Shown: positions 1 through 7,832 of the stretch, in pieces
Numbering within the stretch: position 1 is the stretch's first letter
Layout of the letters: the number at the start of each line of letters is the position of its first letter
Source: Planctomycetia bacterium
GTDB taxonomy: Bacteria > Planctomycetota > Planctomycetia > Pirellulales > UBA1268
Reading direction: 5' to 3'
NCBI GenBank assembly: GCA_026401035.1
Contig: JAPLNR010000081.1
Span: forward strand, 1-37,551
Length of the DNA: 37,551 nucleotides
Program-made: the position numbers and the translations under genes
Notes under the pieces: generated by a model
What the model was told of the DNA's origin: nothing
Databases searched by the model: none
Seen by the model: the letters and a program-made list of their open reading frames with translations, nothing else

Positions 1-462
1 CACGAGATCGACGGCAACGCCGATCCTCGGGCAGAGGTTCGCAGGCTCGCGGGCCTCGTGCCCGCCGGCGATTTCGACGTGTCCCTGATCGGGATCGGCG
101 AGAATGCCCACCTGGCATTCAACGATCCGCCCGCCGACTTCAAGACCGAGGAGCCCTATCTGGTCGTGGCGCTCGACGAGGGCTGCCGCCGCCAGCAGGT
201 CGGAGAGGGCTGGTTTGCGACGCTCGACGACGTGCCGACGCATGCCATTTCCATGTCGGTGCGACGGATCCTCGCGTCCCGCACGCTGATCTGCTCGGTG
301 CCCGATCAGCGGAAGGCGGAGGCGGTGCGGGCGTCGGTGGAGGGCCCGCTCACGCCCGATGTGCCGGCGTCGGTTCTGCGGCAGCATCGCGACTGTCGGT
401 TTCATCTCGACCGCGCGTCGGCCACGCTGCTGCGGCCTGCCAAGGCGGGGGCGCACGCATGA
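1..462 (+). CDS. nagB: Glucosamine-6-phosphate deaminase, 5'-truncated by window edge
   Basis: Only the C-terminal part is present; the reading frame is open from base 1 ([10 protein letters not shown]...). The family converts glucosamine-6-phosphate to fructose-6-phosphate and ammonia in the cytoplasm. The visible signature is [14 protein letters not shown], the NagB active-site loop. In the E. coli enzyme this loop reads VGNDGHIAFNEP; here the position of its catalytic Asp is Asn, the His is kept, and the Glu is Asp. I recall this variant loop from a widespread NagB-like subfamily, so it need not mean loss of activity. The stop overlaps the ATG of the next gene (ATGA), indicating translational coupling with the deacetylase, the enzyme that makes its substrate. 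The family call is firm; exact substrate is less so because of the loop change. Confidence 0.85.
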   Translation, partial: HEIDGNADPRAEVRRLAGLVPAGDFDVSLIGIGENAHLAFNDPPADFKTEEPYLVVALDEGCRRQQVGEGWFATLDDVPTHAISMSVRRILASRTLICSVPDQRKAEAVRASVEGPLTPDVPASVLRQHRDCRFHLDRASATLLRPAKAGAHA

Positions 463-1382
463 CCCCGCTTGACCTGCAGCTCAACGGCTATCGGGGCGTG
501 GATTTTAATACCGACGACCTTTCGCTCCCGGCCATGCAAAAGGCGTGCGCCGCTTTGAAAGCCGACGGCGGCGGCCGGATGCTGGCCACGGTGATCACCG
601 ACCAGCTCGACCGTATGGTCGCCCGCATCGAGCGGCTGGCGGAGTTTCACGCAGCGGATGCTCATATCCGCGACGCGATGGCCGGGATCCACGTTGAAGG
701 CCCCTTCATCAGCCCGCTACCGGGGTATGTCGGCGCCCACCCGGCGAAGCACGTGCTCCCCGCGGAAGTCTCAGCCGCCCAGCGGCTCGTCGACGCGGGC
801 CGCGGCCTCGTGCGCATGGTCACGCTGGCACCGGAGCACGACCGCGGCCTGGCCACCACGCGGTGGCTCGCGGGACGGGGCGTGATCGTTTCTGCCGGCC
901 ACTGCGATGCCTCGGTCGCTCAGATCCGCAGCGCCGTCGATGCCGGCCTCTCCGCCTTCACGCATCTGGGGAATGGCTGCCCGCTCCTGCTCCACCGCCA
1001 CGACAACATCATCCAACGCGTGCTGTCGCTGAACGGGCTGCGGTGGGTGATGGTGGTTGCCGACGGCGTGCATGTGCCGCCACTGGTGCTCCGCGACTAC
1101 ATCATGCGGATCGGCATCGGTCGCACGATCGCCGTCACCGATGCGACGGCGGCCGCCGGTATGGGCCCGGGCAGGTACACGCTCGCCGGACAGGAGGTGA
1201 TCGTGGGGGAGGACGGTGCCGCTTGGGCAGCCGACCGCACCCACCTCGTCGGGTCGACCGCGACGATGGCTTTCATTCGGCAGGTGCTCCGCAAGGATGT
1301 CGGCCTCTCGGCCGAAGAGGTCGATCAGGTGACGTCTCTGAACCCATCGCGGGCGATCGTCGACTCCCCCGCATTCGTGTGA
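459..1382 (+). CDS. nagA: N-acetylglucosamine-6-phosphate deacetylase, compact form
   Basis: Amidohydrolase-superfamily enzyme that removes acetate from GlcNAc-6-phosphate. It has 307 residues, against about 380 for typical NagA. It opens at [10 protein letters not shown], which aligns with the QLNG of E. coli NagA (the single-metal type lacking the HxH motif). Expected ligands and catalytic residues are seen: Glu80 in GIHVEGPF, His148 in VSAGHCD, His169 in FTHLGNG, His205 in ADGVHVPP and Asp228 in [10 protein letters not shown]. About 45 N-terminal and 40 C-terminal residues that form the small beta domain in other NagA proteins are absent, so this is essentially the bare barrel. The ATG overlaps the nagB stop by 4 bases, so the two genes are very probably co-transcribed. 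Function as a GlcNAc-6-P deacetylase is likely; a related N-acyl sugar phosphate is possible. Confidence 0.83.
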   Translation: MTPLDLQLNGYRGVDFNTDDLSLPAMQKACAALKADGGGRMLATVITDQLDRMVARIERLAEFHAADAHIRDAMAGIHVEGPFISPLPGYVGAHPAKHVLPAEVSAAQRLVDAGRGLVRMVTLAPEHDRGLATTRWLAGRGVIVSAGHCDASVAQIRSAVDAGLSAFTHLGNGCPLLLHRHDNIIQRVLSLNGLRWVMVVADGVHVPPLVLRDYIMRIGIGRTIAVTDATAAAGMGPGRYTLAGQEVIVGEDGAAWAADRTHLVGSTATMAFIRQVLRKDVGLSAEEVDQVTSLNPSRAIVDSPAFV

Positions 1383-1414
1383 GCTGCTTTCATTCCAACC
1401 GGCCCCCCGTTTCC

Positions 1415-1519
1415 GGTAAGCTCTGCTGCACCTCCCTGGCGACATTGATTCTCGAGGTCTACTACCGTCACCTCCCGATCTATCGCAACGACAGCGTCGA
1501 CGCCGAATTCAAGGAATAG
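1415..1519 (+). pseudogene. Orphan C-terminal fragment resembling planctomycete terpene cyclase/prenyltransferase-repeat proteins
   Basis: Between nagA and the next gene, one frame encodes about 34 residues ending in a TAG: it contains CCTSLATLILEVYYRHLPIY followed by RNDSVDAEFKE. From memory, this pattern (a small-residue stretch, LEVYYR, LPIY) resembles the C-terminal end of planctomycete proteins with squalene-cyclase/prenyltransferase repeats. The frame has no start codon of its own; upstream it runs antiparallel to nothing and simply overlaps nagA out of frame. I read it as a relic of a deleted gene. The assignment rests on a short stretch and could be chance. Confidence 0.4.
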
Positions 1520-1559
1520 ACGTTCCGAGCCACCCTACGCCACGCCCCCTACGCCAGCC

Positions 1560-2588
1560 ATGCAACCGATCCACACCGTTGAAGATCTCGAGGACGAACT
1601 AAGCCGGCCTACTCCGGGGGTGCACGACGCGCTCCGGTCGTTCGATGGTGACGTGCTCGTACTCGGCGCCGGCGGCAAGATGGGGCCGACGCTCGCCCGC
1701 ATGGTCCGCCGCGGCCTCGATGCGATCGGCCATAACGCGCGGCGGGTGATCGCTGTGTCGCGGTTCTCGTCCGCCGCGGCCGCCGCCGGGCTCCAGGCAC
1801 ACGGCGTGGAGACCGTCGCCTGCGACCTGCTCGACCGCGACGCCGTCGCCGCGCTTCCCGACGCGGCCAACCTGATCTTCATGGCCGGGCAGAAATTCGG
1901 CACGAGCGACACCCCGGAAGTCACGTGGGCGATGAACACGCTCGTGCCCGCGCACGTGGCCGACCGCTACCGCTCGTCGCGAACCGTCGTCTTCTCGACC
2001 GGCTGCGTCTACCCGCTCTCGGCCGTCGGCGGCCACGGATCGCACGAGGACGATCCCCTCGGCCCTCCGGGCGACTACGCCAACTCCTGCGTTGGACGGG
2101 AGCGGGTGTTCGAGTTCTTCGCCAAGCGGCACGGCACGCCCGCGGTGATGTATCGGCTCAGCTACGCGATCGACCTGCGGTACGGCGTGCTCTGCGACGT
2201 GGCCACGAAAGTGGCCCGCGGCCTCCCAGTCGATGTGACGATGCCCGCGGCCAACGTCATCTGGCAGGGTGATGCCAACGCCCGCGCGATCCAGTGCCTG
2301 ACACAGACAGCCTCGCCCCCGGCCGCCCTCAACGTGACGGGCCTCGAGCCCATCTCGATCCGCTGGCTCGCCGGGCAGTTTGGCAACCGTCTCCGTCGCC
2401 CACCCGTGATCACCGGCACGGAGGCCGCGAGCGCGTGGCTCTTCGACGCCCGGCGTTCCTACGACTGGTTTGGTCCCCCCACGGTCGGCATCGACGAGAT
2501 GATCGACGCGCAGGCCGAGTGGGTCCGTCATGACGGCGCGACGCTGGGCAAACCGACACACTTCGAGGTTCGCGATGGCCAGTTTTGA
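1560..2588 (+). CDS. NAD(P)-dependent epimerase/dehydratase family protein (Rossmann fold)
   Basis: A 342-residue extended short-chain dehydrogenase/reductase-like protein. Residues 31-42 give a Rossmann nucleotide-binding strand and glycine loop (DVLVLGAGGKMG). Residues 143-152 (TVVFSTGCVYP) match the strand before the catalytic region of nucleotide-sugar epimerases. The usual YxxxK motif falls at Tyr174 (YANSC), where the Lys position is Cys178, so chemistry may differ from standard epimerases. The ATG at 1560 precedes the whole Rossmann fold. The gene overlaps the next, an aldolase-superfamily gene, by 14 bases. Together with nagA and nagB this suggests a sugar or amino-sugar degradation operon, but the substrate cannot be read from the sequence. 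Confidence 0.8.
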   Translation: MQPIHTVEDLEDELSRPTPGVHDALRSFDGDVLVLGAGGKMGPTLARMVRRGLDAIGHNARRVIAVSRFSSAAAAAGLQAHGVETVACDLLDRDAVAALPDAANLIFMAGQKFGTSDTPEVTWAMNTLVPAHVADRYRSSRTVVFSTGCVYPLSAVGGHGSHEDDPLGPPGDYANSCVGRERVFEFFAKRHGTPAVMYRLSYAIDLRYGVLCDVATKVARGLPVDVTMPAANVIWQGDANARAIQCLTQTASPPAALNVTGLEPISIRWLAGQFGNRLRRPPVITGTEAASAWLFDARRSYDWFGPPTVGIDEMIDAQAEWVRHDGATLGKPTHFEVRDGQF

Positions 2589-3594
2589 TTTTCGCGCGGC
2601 GCTCGATGCCGGCTGTGCCATTCCGGCGCAGCCCCTGGCCCTGACGGCGTCGCGGCAACTGGACGAGCGGCGGCAGCGGGCGCTCACCCGCTACTACATC
2701 GCCGCCGGAGTGGGCGGGATCGCCGTCGGCGTGCACACGACGCAGTTCGCGATCCGCGATCCGAAGATCGGCCTCTTTCGGCCGGTGCTGGAACTGGCGG
2801 CCGAGGAGATGGACCGGGCGGGCCGACCGCTCGTGCGGATCGCTGGCATCTGCGGCCCGACGCCGCAGGCGGTGGCCGAGGCCGGGCTGCTCCGAGATCT
2901 GGGCTACCACGCGGGGCTGCTCAGCCTCGCGGCCTTGGGCGGCGCCGACGTGGCCAGACTCATCGACCACTGCCGGGCTGTGGCCGCGGTGACCCCCGTC
3001 GTGGGGTTCTATCTGCAGCCGAGCGTGGGGGGCCGCGTGCTGCCGTATGCGTTTTGGCGGCAGTTTGCCGAGATCGAGAGCGTGGTGGCGATCAAGATCG
3101 CCCCCTTCAGCCGCTATCAGACGCAGGACGTTGTGCGGGCCGTGATCGACGCGGGCCGCACCGATATCGCCCTTTACACAGGCAATGACGATGCAATCGT
3201 CACCGATCTGCTCACGCCATTCCGCTTCGGCGGCACGGAGCGCCGGATCGTCGGCGGCCTGCTCGGGCACTGGTCGGTGTGGACGCGAAAGGCGGTCGAA
3301 CTGCTCGAACGCTGCCGCCTTGCCGCCGCCACGCCCGAGTTGCTCCGACTCGGCGCGGAGGTCACCGATTCCAATGCCGCATTTTTCGATGCCGCCAACG
3401 GCTTCCACGGCTGCATCGCCGGACTGCACGAGGTGCTCAGGCGGCAGGGACTGCTCGAAGGTCTGTGGTGCCTCGACGAACAGGAAACGCTCAGCCCCGG
3501 ACAACTGGCCGAGATCGACCGCGTCTACGCCGCCTATCCGCACCTGAACGACGACGACTTCGTCATGCGGCACCGGGATGAGTGGCTTGGCTGA
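2575..3594 (+). CDS. Dihydrodipicolinate synthase/N-acetylneuraminate lyase superfamily protein
   Basis: A class I aldolase of the DapA/NanA superfamily, 339 residues from the ATG at 2575 (MASFDFRAALDAG). A longer frame from 2530 is possible, but it would add 15 residues that do not look like the family. The GVGGIAVGVHTTQ segment corresponds to the family's GTTGE substrate loop region, changed in detail. Tyr146 in GFYLQPS matches the Tyr of the YNPP motif, and Lys174 in VVAIKIAPFS is the expected Schiff-base lysine. The start lies inside the end of the epimerase gene, so translation is likely coupled. Placement next to nagA and nagB suggests a keto-acid sugar or sialic-acid-like substrate rather than lysine biosynthesis; this is inference. 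Confidence 0.82.
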   Translation: MASFDFRAALDAGCAIPAQPLALTASRQLDERRQRALTRYYIAAGVGGIAVGVHTTQFAIRDPKIGLFRPVLELAAEEMDRAGRPLVRIAGICGPTPQAVAEAGLLRDLGYHAGLLSLAALGGADVARLIDHCRAVAAVTPVVGFYLQPSVGGRVLPYAFWRQFAEIESVVAIKIAPFSRYQTQDVVRAVIDAGRTDIALYTGNDDAIVTDLLTPFRFGGTERRIVGGLLGHWSVWTRKAVELLERCRLAAATPELLRLGAEVTDSNAAFFDAANGFHGCIAGLHEVLRRQGLLEGLWCLDEQETLSPGQLAEIDRVYAAYPHLNDDDFVMRHRDEWLG

Positions 3595-3614
3595 TGCTGA
3601 CCTGTCCCCCTTAA

Positions 3615-3914
3615 ACAGCACCGCTTCCAGAGAGAGAATCTGGAGGTGTTGAGGCCGGCGGCAAGAATCGGTGGGGCCGCACGCTGGGCACCGTGAAGGT
3701 GGGCGGGAAGCCCGTGGCCGAGGCGATGGTCTCCGAGGGCCTCGCCTGGCATTACGCCCGATACCGCGACGGCGAGCAGCTCGCGAAGGCGGAGAAGGAA
3801 GCAAGGCAGGCCCGCCGCGGACTATGGCAAGACCCGCAGTCCGTGCCCCCTTGGGAATGGCGGAAGCATGAGCACGAGCGGAAGCCGGGAAAGCCACCCC
3901 CGTCCGGGCGATGA
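3615..3914 (+). pseudogene. Staphylococcal-nuclease-like (thermonuclease) C-terminal fragment
   Basis: From about 3657 the frame encodes GGKNRWGRTLGTVKVGGKPV and then a region with VSEGLAWHYARY and ARRGLWQDP, ending PPWEWRK plus a basic tail. This matches the C-terminal half of SNase-fold nuclease proteins (DRYGRTLA, LVREGLAWVY, RRGLW, PPWEWR). The N-terminal half with the catalytic Arg/Asp/Glu region is missing: the sequence before 3650 is unrelated, and an in-frame TAA lies at 3612. The only possible start (GTG at 3693) would give 73 residues without an active site. Most likely a decayed gene whose 5' part was replaced. Confidence 0.65.
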
Positions 3915-4047
3915 TGCGAGTGATTCCTGCCCCGGCCTGGCGACGATATACTCCTCGAACTAGCCCGTGGTTTTCCGCCTGCCCGCACCCCCGAAAAAAG
4001 ACCTACGGGGGAGGCAGCGGGGTACCCAAGCAAAAAAACACGTGTTT

Positions 4048-4129
4048 GGAGGGTAAGCGAATGGTTAGCGGCCACACTGGAAATGTGGTGCCCCGAAAGG
4101 GGTTGTGGGTTCGAGCCCCATGCCCTCCG
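4048..4129 (+). tRNA. tRNA-Ser (anticodon GGA)
   Basis: A cloverleaf can be drawn by eye. The acceptor arm is GGAGGGT (4048-4054) with GCCCTCC (4122-4128). The anticodon stem CCACA/TGTGG flanks the loop CTGGAAA, with anticodon GGA at 4079-4081. The long variable arm is built on CCCC/GGGG (4091-4102), as expected for serine tRNAs. The T arm is GTGGG-TTCGAGC-CCCAT, and the discriminator base is G4129. CCA is not encoded. It reads UCC and UCU codons. Confidence 0.95.
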
Positions 4130-4165
4130 CTTTGAAGGTTTTTGACCGCCCGCCGGTGCTGCGCG

Positions 4166-4201
4166 AAAGCCCGCGGGAGTCGCCTTGGTCCGGCGGGCTT
4201 T
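4166..4201 (+). terminator. Rho-independent-like hairpin after tRNA-Ser
   Basis: AAAGCCCGC (4166-4174) pairs perfectly with GCGGGCTTT (4193-4201) over 9 bp around an 18-base loop. It lies between the tRNA (+) and the convergent hydrolase gene (-) that ends at 4226. The A/T ends of the arms could give a short U-tract in either direction, so it may serve both transcripts. Confidence 0.55.
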
Positions 4202-4225
4202 GACAGAATGGCGAGTGGGGGCGGA

Positions 4226-5098
4226 TTAGATATCCACAACCATCTGGTCGCGGGCAAAAACTGAGTCCTTGAACCGCTGCTGGCAGGCTTTCTCCATGCC
4301 ACGCAGCATCTCATCGTCGTGATTCGGGTCGTGGTGCGTCAGGGCCAGGAGCTTGACGTTGGCCCGCTCGGCCACCTCGCAGGCCTGCTCCCAACTGCTG
4401 TGTCCCCAGCCACGATGCGTTTTGAGTTCGTCGGGCGTGTACTGGGCGTCGTGGATCAGCAGGTCGGCATCGCGTGCCAAGGCGACGATCCGTTCGTCGA
4501 TGACGCCATTGGCGTATTCGATGTCGGTACAATAGGTCACGATTTTCCCATTCTGCCCTTTGATCCGGTAGGAGTAGGCCCCGCCGGGATGGTTGTGAAG
4601 AACGCCGATGACGCGGGCCTCGTGCCCCGGGGCCGGCGGCTGCGGCGTATGAACCTCGGGCACATCGTCTTCGCCGAGGGAGTCGCCGGAGGACTCCTTG
4701 AACGTGAACTTCGCGCCCATCTGATCCAGCGAGACAGGAAAATAAACCTCCTCCATCTGGTGGGAAAAAACCGACCGCAGGCTGTGATGAAAGCGATCGA
4801 TGCCCATGGCCGTGATCACGAATTCCCGGGCGGGATCGTAGGCCGGTGCAAAGAACGGAAATCCCTGAATGTGGTCCCAGTGGAAGTGGGAAAACAGCAT
4901 GAAGACGGGCCGGCGAAACCGTTCTTCGGTGCTGGCAAGCATCTCCTTGCCCAACTGCCGGATGCCGGTGCCCGCATCCAGGATGCCGACTCGATCCGGT
5001 CCGTCAATCAGCACGCAGGACGTGTTGCCGCCGAACTGTTGAAAACCGGGTTCGCATACCGGCGTCGAGCCGCGGGTTCCGTAAAACTTGACGTTCAT
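4226..5098 (-). CDS. Metallo-beta-lactamase-fold hydrolase (PhnP/cyclic phosphodiesterase-like)
   Basis: A 290-residue cytoplasmic MBL-fold protein starting at the ATG at 5098 (MNVKFYGTRGSTPV); upstream in-frame sequence overlaps the divergent zwf gene and is not family-like. Metal ligands are visible: His71, His73, Asp75 and His76 in SHFHWDH, His170 in LHNHPGG, Asp192 in YCTDIEY, and a terminal His in LTHHDPNHDD. The opening FYGTRGSTP with GGNTSC near residues 24-28 is typical of a bacterial MBL subfamily often named PhnP-like or class II cAMP phosphodiesterase-like. Its true substrate is not established by these motifs. It is divergent from a G6PDH carrying a cyclic-nucleotide-binding domain, which makes a cyclic-phosphodiesterase activity worth considering. 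Confidence 0.82.
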   Translation of the reverse strand: MNVKFYGTRGSTPVCEPGFQQFGGNTSCVLIDGPDRVGILDAGTGIRQLGKEMLASTEERFRRPVFMLFSHFHWDHIQGFPFFAPAYDPAREFVITAMGIDRFHHSLRSVFSHQMEEVYFPVSLDQMGAKFTFKESSGDSLGEDDVPEVHTPQPPAPGHEARVIGVLHNHPGGAYSYRIKGQNGKIVTYCTDIEYANGVIDERIVALARDADLLIHDAQYTPDELKTHRGWGHSSWEQACEVAERANVKLLALTHHDPNHDDEMLRGMEKACQQRFKDSVFARDQMVVDI

Positions 5099-5249
5099 GG
5101 TCTTCCCACCGGGTTTTGGCGCCACCGCACGGCTCGGGAGATATGAGCAGAACGTCCGGCAGGACCTCCCGGTAGTGTATACCCGGCGGCAAGCTGGACT
5201 TGGAATCCTCCGCTGCGCAGCGCCACAATCCCGGAAATACCTTTTCGAT

Positions 5250-5254
5250 GGGAG
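5250..5254 (+). promoter_or_regulatory. Shine-Dalgarno GGGAG deciding the zwf start
   Basis: GGGAG sits 5 bases before the ATG at 5260. Another in-frame ATG at 5248 and a TTG at 5200 have no comparable site, so 5260 is the preferred start. Confidence 0.5.
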
Positions 5255-5259
5255 TTCGC

Positions 5260-7173
5260 ATGCAATCAGATTCGGCAGAGACCGCACAGGCTGGGACCCT
5301 GGGCCACGCGTCCCGCGGCAGCGAGGCGGCGGCTGCCCCGGGGGTGCTCGTGATCCTGGGGGCATCGGGCGACCTCACCAAGCGGCTCCTCATGCCGGCA
5401 CTCTACAACCTCGCCTGCGACGGCCTGCTGCCGGCGGAGTTTGCCGTCATCGGGATGGCCCGTCGCCCGCTCGACACGACCGCGTTTCGCGAGCAACAGC
5501 GACAGGACATCCAGCGGTTTCACACCCGCCGCGATTTCGACGCCGACCGCTGGGCATGGTTGGAGTCGCGCCTTCACTACACGTCGGGCGAGTTCGGCGA
5601 TCCCGAGGCCTATGCGCGGCTGCGTGACACGGTGCTGGCGGTCGGCGGCGACTCCGGCGCCGCGGGCAACACGCTCCTCTATCTGGCCATCTCTCCCGAG
5701 TTTTTCCAGACGGTGAACGGTCTGCTCGATGAGGCCGGGTTCACGCAGCTTCCGGGCAGCCGGAAAATCATTGTCGAAAAGCCATTCGGCAAGGATCTGG
5801 ATTCGGCCGTGGCGCTCAACCGCTCGCTGCTGACCCACTGGCGCGAAGACGAGATCTATCGCATCGACCATTATCTGGGCAAGGAAACGGTGCAAAACCT
5901 GCTGGCCTTTCGCATGGCCAACGGGATGTTCGCGCCGCTCTGGAACGCCGCGCATATCGACCACATCCAGATCTCGGCCACCGAAACCGTGGGTGTGGAG
6001 ACCCGTGGCGAGTATTACGACAAGACGGGCGTGGTCCGCGACATGCTCCAGAATCACCTCATGCAGATGCTGGCCTACGTGTGCATGGAACTGCCCACGT
6101 CGCTCGAGCCCTCTGCCGTGCGCGACGAGAAGTCGCGACTGCTCCGCGCCGTGCGACTGTTCGATCCGGCTTCCGCAGCGCGGGACTGCGTTCGTGGGCA
6201 GTACGGCGCGGGCACGAAGGCCGACGGATCGGCCGCGCTTGGCTACCGGCAGGAACCGAACGTCGATCCTGAGTCGAACAACGCCACCTACGCCGCGCTC
6301 AAACTGCATCTCGACAACGACCGCTGGGCCGGGATGCCCGTCTACCTGCGGTCGGGAAAAGCTCTCTGGAAACGGGGCACCGAGATCGTCGTACAGTTCA
6401 AGCCGCAGCCCGGCGACGGTGGCGAGCCCAACCTGCTGATCTTCCACATCCAGCCCTTTCAGGGCGTCGAGATTCGCATGCAGGCGAAGCGGCCCGGCCC
6501 GGCGTTCGAGCTGCAGCGGGCCGGCATGCGGTTCGACTACGCCGAGACGTTCGAGGCGACACGGGGCACAGGCTACGAGGTGCTGCTCTACAGCGCTCTC
6601 AACAGCGATCCAACGCTCTTTTCGCGCACCGACTTCGTGGAGGATTCCTGGCGGATCGTGCAGCCGGTGCTCGATCTCTGGAAAGACACGCGGGCCGCCG
6701 ACTTCCCCAACTACATGGCCGGGACATGGGGCCCTCTCGCCGCCCACGCCCTGCTCGCCCGTGACGGACGCCGCTGGCACGAGTGCATCACCCGCGACGT
6801 TTTGCTGCGGAGCGAGTTTTTTGCAAACGCACCCGCCGTACTGCTCAACAACCTCACGCTCGCCTGCCAGCCCCGGGCCGTCGAGGCCGGAGCGACCGTC
6901 GTCGAGCGGGGCGAACAGAGTTCGGATCTGTATGTGGTCTGCCGCGGAGAGTTGGAGGCGATCGGCGGCTCCGGAGAAAGGCTGGGAGTCGTGAAGGCGG
7001 GGGAGTGCTTTGGCGAGATGGCGCTGCTCGACAACCGTCCGCGGAATGCCACGGTGCGGGCAGTTTCACCCTGCGATCTACTCGTGCTCGCGGCCGCCGA
7101 CTTTCGGCGGATCGTGCAGGACTTTCCCCAGGCCGAGGCGGAGTTTCGCCGGATCGCCGCGCAGCGGCGGTAG
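5260..7173 (+). CDS. zwf: Glucose-6-phosphate dehydrogenase with C-terminal cyclic-nucleotide-binding domain
   Basis: A 637-residue protein, about 120-140 residues longer than ordinary G6PDH. Residues 1-505 are a complete G6PDH: the NAD(P) loop GASGDLT (34-40), the EKPFGKD segment (173-179), the active-site signature RIDHYLGKE (201-209) and RDMLQNHLMQ with His266. Residues about 520-630 form a cNBD: VERGEQSSDLYVVCRGELE, then the phosphate-binding cassette FGEMALLDNRPRNATV (584-599), with the Glu and Arg that contact cyclic nucleotides in CRP/PKA-type domains. The enzyme oxidises glucose-6-phosphate to 6-phosphogluconolactone and makes NADPH. The tail suggests allosteric control by a cyclic nucleotide or another ligand. 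No DNA-binding domain follows. The gene is divergent from the MBL hydrolase, with 161 bp between starts. Confidence 0.93.
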   Translation: MQSDSAETAQAGTLGHASRGSEAAAAPGVLVILGASGDLTKRLLMPALYNLACDGLLPAEFAVIGMARRPLDTTAFREQQRQDIQRFHTRRDFDADRWAWLESRLHYTSGEFGDPEAYARLRDTVLAVGGDSGAAGNTLLYLAISPEFFQTVNGLLDEAGFTQLPGSRKIIVEKPFGKDLDSAVALNRSLLTHWREDEIYRIDHYLGKETVQNLLAFRMANGMFAPLWNAAHIDHIQISATETVGVETRGEYYDKTGVVRDMLQNHLMQMLAYVCMELPTSLEPSAVRDEKSRLLRAVRLFDPASAARDCVRGQYGAGTKADGSAALGYRQEPNVDPESNNATYAALKLHLDNDRWAGMPVYLRSGKALWKRGTEIVVQFKPQPGDGGEPNLLIFHIQPFQGVEIRMQAKRPGPAFELQRAGMRFDYAETFEATRGTGYEVLLYSALNSDPTLFSRTDFVEDSWRIVQPVLDLWKDTRAADFPNYMAGTWGPLAAHALLARDGRRWHECITRDVLLRSEFFANAPAVLLNNLTLACQPRAVEAGATVVERGEQSSDLYVVCRGELEAIGGSGERLGVVKAGECFGEMALLDNRPRNATVRAVSPCDLLVLAAADFRRIVQDFPQAEAEFRRIAAQRR

Positions 7174-7200
7174 GGCTGCGGATCTCTCCGGGAAATTTCG

Positions 7201-7611
7201 TCAGGGACGGTGGAGCACCCGCGGTCCGTCGGTGGGGTATGCCCCAACGCCCCCCTGATAGCGGCGGCCGTGCCACCAGTTCAGGTTGGTGTGCTTTGGA
7301 ATGATCAGGCCGGTGTAATCGGTTCCCCAGACGCCTTCATTGTGCCGCCGCTCCTCGCCACGCCGGCTTTTTTCCCGCGCCCCGCCGCCAACGTAGTAGC
7401 CTTCCTCATGGGGGGATTCCGTTGGCTTCGCCAGCGGTGAAATCCACTGAGGATTACCGGCCCTGCGGAGTTGGTCCCCCTGAAAATGCTTTCGTTCGGT
7501 GGCTGGTCGGCCCATGGACGGGGTCAGGTCATGGCCTTTGGCGAACGGCAGCCAGCCGCCCACGGCGATGGCAGCGACCGCGATGATTTGCCAGCCCGGC
7601 ATTCCGCACAT
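7201..7611 (-). CDS. Small membrane-anchored protein of unknown function, WWHGRRYQGG motif
   Basis: About 136 residues from the ATG at 7611. The frame stays open to a TTG at 7830, but that region overlaps the upstream part of the divergent barrel gene. The N-terminus (PGWQIIAVAAIAVGGWLPFA) is a signal or membrane anchor. The C-terminal third reads GVWGTDYTG, LNWWHGRRYQGG and GAYPTDGPR, rich in Trp, Tyr and Gly, a pattern I associate with a short conserved planctomycete family without known function. The middle part is polar and low in complexity. It is convergent with zwf, with 27 bases between the stops. The conserved-looking end makes a real gene likelier than not. Confidence 0.55.
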   Translation of the reverse strand: MCGMPGWQIIAVAAIAVGGWLPFAKGHDLTPSMGRPATERKHFQGDQLRRAGNPQWISPLAKPTESPHEEGYYVGGGAREKSRRGEERRHNEGVWGTDYTGLIIPKHTNLNWWHGRRYQGGVGAYPTDGPRVLHRP

Positions 7612-7832
7612 GGAAGCAGCGATCCCCAAAGCCCGTCTTTTGCCCCAGTCAAGAAGCAGAAGGTCTTTTCGTACGTTGTTACTCGTCGCAATACCCTTGA
7701 ACTGTGCAGGTTCCGCATGTTTCCGCCGAGAGTTGGCAAAGAAGTCAAACTCCGCTTGGTCCGTAAAGCCGATAGAACCGTCAAGGTCCAACGGTGCGGA
7801 GGTGCCAAGTGGTGCTCTCCTAGCGCTCAACG

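Noticed and set aside
2410..3897. 495-codon open frame on the minus strand
   Set aside because: Covers the aldolase gene and the nuclease fragment in antisense; Arg/Pro/Ala-rich with no domain.
5266..6780. 504-codon open frame on the minus strand
   Set aside because: Antisense to the G6PDH domain, which is unmistakable.
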